Shown here piece by piece: positions 1 through 5,916 of a stretch of 7,550 bases of DNA. Every line of letters begins with the position of its first letter. Positions within the stretch are counted from its first letter, which is position 1. Source of the DNA: an uncultured Oscillospiraceae bacterium (GTDB taxonomy: Bacteria > Bacillota > Clostridia > Oscillospirales > Oscillospiraceae); the NCBI GenBank assembly GCA_905236265.1, contig CAJOOV010000043.1, positions 1 to 7,550 on the forward strand. The letters run 5' to 3'. The position numbers and the translations under genes were made by a program. The notes under the pieces are model-generated. The model did no database searches, was not told the origin of the DNA, and saw nothing but the letters and a program-made list of their open reading frames with translations.

Positions 1-19
1 ATTTCATCAGGGGGGCAAT

Positions 20-904
20 ATGGAGATCAGGACATTGCGCTATTTCCTGGCGGTTGCAAGGGAAGAAAACATGACCCGGGCGGCGGAGCAGCTGCACGTC
101 ACCCAGCCGACGCTTTCCAAAGCGCTGAAAGCGCTGGAGGAGGAGCTGGGCAAAAAGCTGTTCACCCGCCGCAGCTTCAGCATTGCCCTCACCGGGGAGG
201 GAGCGCTTTTACGTGACCGGGCGGAGGATTTGGTGACCATGGCAGACAAGATCGAACAGGAGTTTCTGTCGCTGGACGATATCGCCGTGGGCGAGCTGTA
301 CTTCGGTCTCGCTGAATCCTTCCAGATCCGCTATCTGGCAAGGGCGCTTCACGATCTGAAGGCACAGTATCCGGGTCTGAAATACCACATCACCAGCGGA
401 GACACGGAACAGGTCACGGAAAAGCTGGACAAGGGGCTGCTGGATTTTGCCGTCATCTGTGATACCCCCAACGCAAAGAAGTATGAATCCATAGCGTTCC
501 CGGAGGGGGATGTTTGGGGGCTGATCCTTCCGGCGGATGCACCTCTGGCGGAGAAGGAGGTCATCCAGATGGATGATCTGGCCGGTCTGCCCCTGTTTAC
601 CTCCCGGCAGGGCTGGGAGGGAGACATCCGGGCATGGGCGGGAGAACGGTTCGGGGAGCTGCGTCTGGAGGGCTCTTTCCGTCTGGCCTACAACGCCTCT
701 ATGTTCGTGCGGGAAGGGCTGGGGTATCAGCTATCCTTCCGTCATCTGGTGGATGTGTCAGAGGACAGCGGGCTTGCCTTCCGCCCCCTGTCTCCCCGGC
801 TGGAAACCACGCTCTATCTGATCTGGAACCGGCACCAGACCTTCACCCCCATTGCGCAGCGCTTTCTTTCGCTGGTGAAAACCGGCTTTCTGGCGGCGCT
901 TTAG
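20..904 (+). CDS. LysR-family transcriptional regulator
   Basis: A DNA-binding regulator of 294 residues, the usual length for LysR-type proteins. The N-terminus (MEIRTLRYFLAV) and the winged helix-turn-helix at about residues 18-37 (MTRAAEQLHVTQPTLSKALK) are textbook for the family. A linker helix follows at about 58-88, and the effector-binding domain (periplasmic-binding-protein-like fold) runs from about residue 91 (GELYFGLAES) to 290. No membrane segment is seen, so it is a soluble cytoplasmic protein. The ATG at 20 follows a G-run (10-15) that can act as a ribosome binding site at short spacing. The frame stays open to the left edge, but this ATG matches the conserved family N-terminus. 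The inducer and targets cannot be read from sequence. The hydrolase downstream, with a palindrome in its promoter, is a candidate target. Family assignment is very sure; specific role unknown. Confidence 0.95.
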   Translation: MEIRTLRYFLAVAREENMTRAAEQLHVTQPTLSKALKALEEELGKKLFTRRSFSIALTGEGALLRDRAEDLVTMADKIEQEFLSLDDIAVGELYFGLAESFQIRYLARALHDLKAQYPGLKYHITSGDTEQVTEKLDKGLLDFAVICDTPNAKKYESIAFPEGDVWGLILPADAPLAEKEVIQMDDLAGLPLFTSRQGWEGDIRAWAGERFGELRLEGSFRLAYNASMFVREGLGYQLSFRHLVDVSEDSGLAFRPLSPRLETTLYLIWNRHQTFTPIAQRFLSLVKTGFLAAL

Positions 905-945
905 CACGACCCCCTGCGTTCCTGCGGTCAGAAACCGCCTTCGTC

Positions 946-975
946 TTGACAGATGCCCTTTTCGTTCACTATAAT
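946..975 (+). promoter_or_regulatory. Consensus sigma-70-type promoter for the hydrolase gene
   Basis: TTGACA at 946-951 and TATAAT at 970-975 are separated by 18 nt. Both hexamers match the housekeeping consensus exactly. Transcription would start near 982 and give a leader of about 110 nt before the ATG at 1094. The promoter lies wholly in the gap after the LysR stop codon. A promoter this close to consensus would be strong unless repressed, and the palindrome over its -10 box makes repression plausible. Seen in sequence; activity is inferred. Confidence 0.75.
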
Positions 976-994
976 CGTTTATAGTGGGTTTTTT
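967..994 (+). promoter_or_regulatory. Palindrome over the -10 box: operator or LysR terminator
   Basis: CACTATAA (967-974) and TTATAGTG (979-986) are perfect 8-bp inverted arms around a 4-nt centre, and GG plus six T residues follow (989-994). There are two readings. As DNA it is a candidate operator covering the -10 element and start site, where a bound protein would block RNA polymerase. As RNA from the LysR gene it is a weak, AT-rich hairpin with a U-tract, that is, a possible intrinsic terminator 63 nt after that stop codon. RNA started near 982 would not contain the left arm, so it cannot be a leader hairpin of the hydrolase transcript. The even spacing (T-N12-A) does not match the classic LysR T-N11-A box, so another regulator is possible. 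Confidence 0.5.
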
Positions 995-1081
995 GGATGG
1001 AGACAGCCGCCGGGATTGAAGCGTTTGGATGGCACTTCATCGGGACATGTGCAGGGAGAAAAGCGGGACAGATTTTCTGAC

Positions 1082-1086
1082 GGAGG
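1082..1086 (+). promoter_or_regulatory. Ribosome binding site deciding the hydrolase start
   Basis: GGAGG lies 7 nt before the ATG at 1094. The same frame has an earlier ATG at 953, but that codon falls between the -35 and -10 boxes of the promoter and would add 47 residues of non-conserved sequence. The protein from 1094 begins directly with the first beta strand and oxyanion motif of the hydrolase fold, which supports this start. Confidence 0.8.
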
Positions 1087-1093
1087 AACGGAC

Positions 1094-1693
1094 ATGAGGG
1101 ATTTGGTTTTGTATATCCACGGCAGGGGCGGAAGCGCCGCAGAATGTGAGCATTACAGGGCGCTCTTTCCCCGCTGCGACGTGACCGGTCTGGATTATCA
1201 CACCTCCACCCCCTGGGAGGCAGGTGCGGAGATTCGTGAAGCGGTTCTCAGATGGAAGAGGGAATATGAGCACATCATCCTGATTGCCAACAGCATCGGC
1301 GCTTATTTCAGCATGAACGCCGGAATTGATGACATGATCCAGCGGGCGTTTTTTATCTCCCCCGTGGTGGATATGGAGGGGCTGATCTGCGGCATGATGT
1401 CTGCAGCCAATGTGAGTGAGGAGGAGCTGAGAGAGCGGGGCGTTATCCCTGTCCCCTCCGGGGAGGAGCTGCGCTGGGAGTACCTGTGCTATGTGCGCTC
1501 CCACCCCATTCGCTGGCAGGCGGCGACGGAGATTCTCTACGGCGGGCGAGACACTCTCACCTCCCGCCAGAGCGTGGAAGCCTTTGCAGGGAAACACGGC
1601 GGGAGGCTGACTGTGATGGAGCAGGGGGAACACTGGTTTCATACGCAGGAGCAGATGCAGTTTCTGGACGCATGGATGAAAGCTGCCCTGTAA
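1094..1693 (+). CDS. Alpha/beta-hydrolase family protein
   Basis: A small 199-residue soluble hydrolase, probably a cytoplasmic esterase or related enzyme; substrate unknown. The first strand leads into an oxyanion-type motif, HGRGG (residues 9-13). The nucleophile elbow is A-N-S-I-G (65-69), with Ser67 as likely nucleophile. Alanine replaces the first glycine of the usual G-x-S-x-G, a substitution also known in some Bacillus lipases. The acid is probably Asp153 (YGGRD) and the base His180 (GEHWF) or His183. No signal peptide or membrane segment is present. The short length and small lid region (about 95-135) fit minimal alpha/beta-hydrolases. It has its own promoter and a hairpin after its stop, so it is probably monocistronic. 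It lies directly downstream of the LysR gene, which may control it. Fold assignment is firm; reaction is not. Confidence 0.85.
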   Translation: MRDLVLYIHGRGGSAAECEHYRALFPRCDVTGLDYHTSTPWEAGAEIREAVLRWKREYEHIILIANSIGAYFSMNAGIDDMIQRAFFISPVVDMEGLICGMMSAANVSEEELRERGVIPVPSGEELRWEYLCYVRSHPIRWQAATEILYGGRDTLTSRQSVEAFAGKHGGRLTVMEQGEHWFHTQEQMQFLDAWMKAAL

Positions 1694-1718
1694 ACAGGAG
1701 AAAGGGGCAGCAAAGATG

Positions 1719-1757
1719 ACCTCCCCGGCCGGAGTGAAAGACTGGCCGGGGAGGTTT
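1719..1757 (+). terminator. GC-rich hairpin after the hydrolase gene
   Basis: ACCTCCCCGGCC (1719-1730) and GGCCGGGGAGGT (1744-1755) are perfect 12-bp inverted arms with a 13-nt loop, starting 25 nt after the hydrolase stop codon. The stem is very stable, but only a short T-run follows (1755-1757). It is therefore a non-ideal intrinsic terminator, or a stem that protects the 3' end. It separates the hydrolase transcript from the promoter of the next gene. Confidence 0.65.
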
Positions 1758-1793
1758 CATACCCCTTCTGGGGTGCAATCCCATTCCCGGCGG

Positions 1794-1822
1794 TTGATTA
1801 TCAAATCATGTTATGATATGAT
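1794..1822 (+). promoter_or_regulatory. Likely promoter of the cyclic-di-GMP gene
   Basis: TTGATT (1794-1799) and TATGAT (1817-1822) with a 17-nt spacer match the sigma-70 consensus at 4 of 6 and 5 of 6 positions. The predicted start is near 1829, leaving a leader of about 100 nt. The spacer contains a short inverted repeat, ATCAT-GTT-ATGAT (1805-1817), that touches the -10 box and could be a regulator site. An overlapping TATGAT at 1812-1817 would give a spacer of only 12 nt and is less likely. Confidence 0.55.
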
Positions 1823-1914
1823 GCTGACGATAAAAAAGGAAGGCCGGAATGCTGCGCCTATTAGTGGACGGGGCATGATTTCCGCCGAAGCCGCCTCAAA
1901 CATGGATCATCCTC

Positions 1915-1920
1915 AGGAGA
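1915..1920 (+). promoter_or_regulatory. Ribosome binding site of the cyclic-di-GMP gene
   Basis: AGGAGA sits 7 nt before the ATG at 1928. This is a good Shine-Dalgarno match and supports that start for the long reading frame. Confidence 0.75.
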
Positions 1921-1927
1921 AAACGCT

Positions 1928-4900
1928 ATGAATAACAATATCGCCCGTGTCGCAACCGCCCTGCTGATCGACTATACCAGCGTGTACTACATCAACGCAA
2001 AAACGGGTTATTATGAATGCTACAGCACCAATCAGGGCTATCAGAAGCTGGAGCTGCAATCGTCAGGGGAGCACTTTTTTGAGGACTGCCAGCGGGACAT
2101 CGGCGCTGTGGTCTATGAGGCGGATCGCAAGGCGGTCTCCGCCGCCCTGACCCATGATTCCCTGCTGCAGCAGTTTCAGGACAAGGACGCTGTCTCCATC
2201 GTGTACCGCCTGATGATTGACGGAAGAGCCGTGTACCACACCATGCGTATCCTCCGGGACGCCTCCGGGGACGACGAGTGCCTGATTCTCGGCGTGCTGA
2301 ATGTGGACGAGACCGTGCGCAGCGGGCAAAAGACCAAAACCTATAACGCCATTGCCAAGACGCTGGCCAACCGCTACGCCACCATCTATTATGTGGATCT
2401 CACCACGAACCACTATGTGGAGTATTCTGCCAGCAACGACTATAAGGAGCTGGAGGTGCCCGCCGAGGGCAGTGATTTCTTCACGGAGACCGATCAGAAC
2501 GTGCGGCGGGTCATTCACCCGGAGGATCTGGAGCGTGTTGAGAAGATCGGCAACAAGGAATACATGATCTCCGTGACAGAGAACGGGCGCAAGCTGCTGA
2601 TGGAATACCGCCTGATTATGGCCGACGGCGCCCACCATGTCCGGCTCATGGCAGTGCGCACGGACGACAGCAACCACCTGATTATCGCACTGGAAAACAT
2701 CGACGATGAAAAGCGCAGTGAGGAGGAAATGAAGGCGATCTCAGAGGAAAACCGGGTATTCTCCCAAATCGCAGAGAGCCTTGCCCAGCAGTACGGGATG
2801 ATCTATTACATCGACACCCTGACCGATGATTATATCGAATTCGCCGCCTCTCAGGCGTATAAGCAGTTCAATATCAATCCCTCAGGCAGCGACTTTTTCG
2901 GCACCTCCCAGCGAAACGTCTGCGCCATCATCCATCCTGCTGACCGGGAGCGGGTGTTTCATGCGCTGGACAAGCAGACCATGCTTGCCCAGCTGCGGGA
3001 GAACAACAGCTTTACCACAACCTACCGCCTGCTGCTGGGGGACGGGAGCAGCTATACCCGGATGACGGTGTTCTGGGCAAACGACCGCAAGCACCTTATC
3101 ATGGGCGTGATGAACATCGAGCACGAGCTGGAGCGGGAGCGTGCCATGGAAAAGACGCTGAAGGAGAACGCCACCTTCTACCAGATCGCCTCCAGTCTGG
3201 CTCACCAGTATGACACCATCTACTATGTGGATATGCTCAATGACCACTATATTGAGTTCTCCTCCACGGATGTGTACAAGAGTCTGGAGGTGCGCCCCTC
3301 AGGAGACGACTTCTTCCGGGAGGCGCTGGGAAATATTGACCGGGTCATTCACGCTGAGGATCGGGATGCCTTCCACCGTATGCTGGACAAATCCACCATG
3401 ATCCAGATGCTCCAGGAAAAGCACATGATTACCCACACCTACCGTATACTCATTGCACAGGGCTTCCTATATGCCCGCCTCTCCATCATCTGGGCGACAG
3501 ATAACCGGCACCTGATTATCGGCGTGATGAACATCGACAAGGAGATGCGCAGAGAGCAGGAGCTCGCCAAGCGGCTCCACGTCGCCAGCGAGAAGGCTTA
3601 CCGGGACGGTCTGACGGGCGTGAAGAACAAGGCCGCCTTCACGGAAATGGAGGAGGAGCTTCAGGAACTGATCCGTCAGGAGCAGGCGGAACCCTTCGCC
3701 GTTGTGGTGTGCGATGTGAACGGCCTGAAGCACGTCAATGACACCTACGGACATCGGGCCGGGGATGAGTACATTGTCAATGCCAGCCAGATGATCTGCG
3801 ATATTTTCCAGCACAGTCCGGTGTACCGCACGGGCGGGGACGAATTTGTGGTCATCCTCACAGAGCGGGATTACCTCATCCGCAAGGAGCTGCTGCTGGC
3901 ACTGCACGACCGCTCGGTGGAGCATATCAGCACGGAGGAGGTTGTGGTTTCAGGCGGGCTGTCTGACTACAGACCGGGAGCGGACAGCAGCTTCCGGGAT
4001 GTGCTTGAGCGGGCGGATGCGCTGATGTATGAGGAGAAGCAGCTGCTCAAGGGCATGGGCGCCATGACACGCTCTGATGTGGAGGACTCCTGCCCTCCCG
4101 CCTTTGCCATGGACGAGAGCGCAGACATTCTGCGCCTGAAGCGGCATGTCCTCATCGTGGAGGACGAGCGGATCAACCAGCAGCTTCTGGGCAATATGCT
4201 GGGAGAGGGCTTTGATTTGCTCTATGCCTCCGACGGCATCGAGGCTTTGGAGCAGATCAAGACCCACAGGGAGGAGCTTGCTCTGGTGCTGCTGGATCTG
4301 CAAATGCCCCGGATGAGCGGCATGGAGGTCCTAAAGGTGATGAAGGTGGAAAAGGAGCTGAAGGACATTCCCGTCATTGTACTCACGGCGGATCAGAACG
4401 CCGAGGTGGAATGCCTGAAAATCGGCGCCATTGACTTCATCCCCAAGCCCTACCCCGCATGGGAGATCATTCAGGCTCATGTGCATCGCTGCATCGAGCT
4501 GTCCGAGAAGCGGAACATCATCCAGTCCACCGAGCGGGACAGCCTCACCAACCTGTTCAACATTGATTACTTCCTGCGCTATGTCCGCATGTTCGACCAG
4601 CACTATGCCGATGTGCCGATGGATGCCGTTGTGCTGGATGTCAACCACTTCCATGTGCTCAATGAGCGCTACGGAAAGCAATACGGTGACAGTGTGCTGG
4701 CAAGAATCGGCAGGCGGGTGAGGCAGATCTCCCGTGAGGTGGGAGGCGTGGGGTGCCGTCTGGGGGCGGATACCTTCCTGATCTACTGTCCCCACAGGGA
4801 GGATTATGAGCGTATGCTCAGCAAGGCCTCCGAGGGGCTGGCGGGTAAGGATGTGTCGGAAAACCGGGTGCGGCTGCGCATGGGCGTATACTCCGAGGTA

Positions 4901-5806
4901 AACAAGAATCTGGAGATCGAACGCCGCTTTGACTATGCAAAGACCGCCGCAAATTCGGTGAAGTCAGGCTTTCTGCAGCCCATTGGCATTTATGACACCC
5001 GGATGCACGAGGCGGAGCTTTATAAGGCGCGGCTGCTGGAGGACTTTAAGCCGTCTCTGGAGCGTCACCGGTTCGTCCCATACTACCAGCCCAAGTTCTA
5101 CATCCGTCCCGAGCAGCCTGTTCTGTCCAGCGCAGAGGCGCTGGTGCGGTGGGATCACCCGGAGTTGGGACTCATCAGCCCCGGCGTATTCATCCCGCTG
5201 CTGGAGGATAACGGCCTGATTCTGGAGCTGGACAGGTATGTGTGGCGTGAAACGGCCGCCATGATCCGCTCATGGAAGGATCGTCTGGGCTATTCTGTGC
5301 CGGTATCGGTGAACGTGTCCCGGATTGACATGCTCAACCCCAGCCTGAAGGACATTTTCCGGGAGATTCTGGAGGATTACGGGCTCAGCGCCGGGGATTT
5401 GGTGCTGGAGATCACGGAGTCGGTCTATACCGGGGAATCCGATCAGGTGATCGCCGCAGTGAAGGAGCTGCGCAGTATGGGCTTTCGAATCGAGATGGAC
5501 GACTTCGGCACCGGGTATTCCTCGCTGGGAATGCTGACTCATCTGCCTCTTGACGCTTTGAAGCTGGACATGAGCTTTGTGCGCAGCGCCTTTGGGGAGC
5601 GCCGGGATGTGCGCATGATCGAGCTGATTATCGATATCGCCGATTATCTCCATGTGCCTGTCGTGGCAGAGGGCGTGGAGACCGAGGAGCAGTATCTGGC
5701 GCTGCGGGAGATGGGCTGTGATCTGGTGCAGGGCTACTACTTCTCAAAGCCCGTGCCTGCCGAAGCGTTTGAGAAGCTGCTGATGGAGCACTGCGGACAG
5801 GGCTGA
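1928..5806 (+). CDS. Multi-sensor GGDEF/REC/GGDEF/EAL cyclic-di-GMP protein
   Basis: A 1292-residue soluble protein predicted to make and degrade cyclic-di-GMP. Order of domains: four PAS-like repeats (about 8-134, 142-276, 281-415, 420-550) joined by charged helical linkers; GGDEF-1 (about 552-715); a receiver (about 738-860); GGDEF-2 (about 868-1014); EAL (about 1030-1290). GGDEF-1 looks active: DGLT 560-563, metal Asp596, ND 604-605, GGDEF 636-640. The RxxD inhibitory site normally just upstream is absent. The receiver is complete, with Asp746, phosphoacceptor Asp790, Thr820 and Lys840. GGDEF-2 is degenerate (GADTF, 946-950) and probably non-catalytic. EAL keeps E1070-A-L, Asn1129, Glu1161, Asp1191-Asp1192 (DDFGTGYSS), Lys1212, Glu1248 and Gln1268, so phosphodiesterase activity is expected. 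No signal peptide or membrane segment is seen, so inputs are cytoplasmic. No histidine kinase is nearby; any phosphodonor acts in trans. The net direction of activity cannot be told from sequence. Confidence 0.95.
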   Translation: MNNNIARVATALLIDYTSVYYINAKTGYYECYSTNQGYQKLELQSSGEHFFEDCQRDIGAVVYEADRKAVSAALTHDSLLQQFQDKDAVSIVYRLMIDGRAVYHTMRILRDASGDDECLILGVLNVDETVRSGQKTKTYNAIAKTLANRYATIYYVDLTTNHYVEYSASNDYKELEVPAEGSDFFTETDQNVRRVIHPEDLERVEKIGNKEYMISVTENGRKLLMEYRLIMADGAHHVRLMAVRTDDSNHLIIALENIDDEKRSEEEMKAISEENRVFSQIAESLAQQYGMIYYIDTLTDDYIEFAASQAYKQFNINPSGSDFFGTSQRNVCAIIHPADRERVFHALDKQTMLAQLRENNSFTTTYRLLLGDGSSYTRMTVFWANDRKHLIMGVMNIEHELERERAMEKTLKENATFYQIASSLAHQYDTIYYVDMLNDHYIEFSSTDVYKSLEVRPSGDDFFREALGNIDRVIHAEDRDAFHRMLDKSTMIQMLQEKHMITHTYRILIAQGFLYARLSIIWATDNRHLIIGVMNIDKEMRREQELAKRLHVASEKAYRDGLTGVKNKAAFTEMEEELQELIRQEQAEPFAVVVCDVNGLKHVNDTYGHRAGDEYIVNASQMICDIFQHSPVYRTGGDEFVVILTERDYLIRKELLLALHDRSVEHISTEEVVVSGGLSDYRPGADSSFRDVLERADALMYEEKQLLKGMGAMTRSDVEDSCPPAFAMDESADILRLKRHVLIVEDERINQQLLGNMLGEGFDLLYASDGIEALEQIKTHREELALVLLDLQMPRMSGMEVLKVMKVEKELKDIPVIVLTADQNAEVECLKIGAIDFIPKPYPAWEIIQAHVHRCIELSEKRNIIQSTERDSLTNLFNIDYFLRYVRMFDQHYADVPMDAVVLDVNHFHVLNERYGKQYGDSVLARIGRRVRQISREVGGVGCRLGADTFLIYCPHREDYERMLSKASEGLAGKDVSENRVRLRMGVYSEVNKNLEIERRFDYAKTAANSVKSGFLQPIGIYDTRMHEAELYKARLLEDFKPSLERHRFVPYYQPKFYIRPEQPVLSSAEALVRWDHPELGLISPGVFIPLLEDNGLILELDRYVWRETAAMIRSWKDRLGYSVPVSVNVSRIDMLNPSLKDIFREILEDYGLSAGDLVLEITESVYTGESDQVIAAVKELRSMGFRIEMDDFGTGYSSLGMLTHLPLDALKLDMSFVRSAFGERRDVRMIELIIDIADYLHVPVVAEGVETEEQYLALREMGCDLVQGYYFSKPVPAEAFEKLLMEHCGQG
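1949..3589 (+). repeat. Four tandem PAS-like sensory repeats (protein level)
   Basis: Four homologous units begin near 1949, 2351, 2768 and 3185. By the YY anchor (residues 20, 154, 293, 432) the spacing is 134, 139 and 139 residues. Shared features in order are: helix IAxxLAxxY; (I/V)YY(I/V)(D/N); Y-x-E-(Y/F); (S/G)-x-x-FF; usually (I/V)H-x-(E/A)D; YR(L/I); and a final strand ending in N(I/V)(D/E). Units 3 and 4 are the most alike. Unit 1 is the most divergent and lacks the HxED motif, and unit 2 is shortened in the middle. The pattern fits successive internal duplication of a PAS-like domain with its linker helix. The ligand is unknown, and no heme or flavin motif is evident. Confidence 0.8.
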
Positions 5807-5853
5807 TGCGGTATCCATCCGCCCTGCGTCATTGGGGAGAAGTAACGGAAATT

Positions 5854-5892
5854 GGGGGCTGTCTCATTGGTGAGACAGCCCCCTTCTTTTTT
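5854..5892 (+). terminator. Strong intrinsic terminator between convergent genes
   Basis: A 13-bp perfect stem, GGGGGCTGTCTCA (5854-5866) with TGAGACAGCCCCC (5871-5883), has a 4-nt loop TTGG and is followed by TTCTTTTTT (5884-5892). This is a classic rho-independent terminator for the cyclic-di-GMP gene, 48 nt after its stop. On the other strand the same stem lies 34 nt past the ATPase stop but is followed only by AATTTCC, so it may also end the ATPase transcript, less efficiently. Confidence 0.93.
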
Positions 5893-5916
5893 CATCTGTT
5901 TTATCAGCCCCGCAGG

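Noticed and set aside
953..1093. Upstream ATG extending the hydrolase by 47 residues
   Set aside because: The codon lies inside the promoter between the -35 and -10 boxes, has no ribosome site, and the added residues do not resemble the fold; GGAGG sits ahead of the ATG at 1094.
1037..1642. 201-residue - strand frame opposite the hydrolase
   Set aside because: It is antisense to a convincing hydrolase with a triad, shows low-complexity composition and no family motif.
1805..1817. ATCAT-GTT-ATGAT inverted repeat as a stand-alone operator
   Set aside because: The arms are only 5 bp in AT-rich promoter DNA, which is easily chance; mentioned within the promoter entry rather than called.
1829..1927. 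Cyclic-di-GMP riboswitch (GEMM) in the leader of the GGDEF/EAL gene
   Set aside because: I looked for the conserved GEMM-I core and tetraloop-receptor pieces and found only a loose likeness near 1880-1902; not enough to call. A covariance-model search would decide.
1716..1931. 71-residue + strand frame between the hydrolase and the cyclic-di-GMP gene
   Set aside because: It runs through the terminator hairpin and the promoter, has no recognisable motif, and overlaps the next start codon only by chance.
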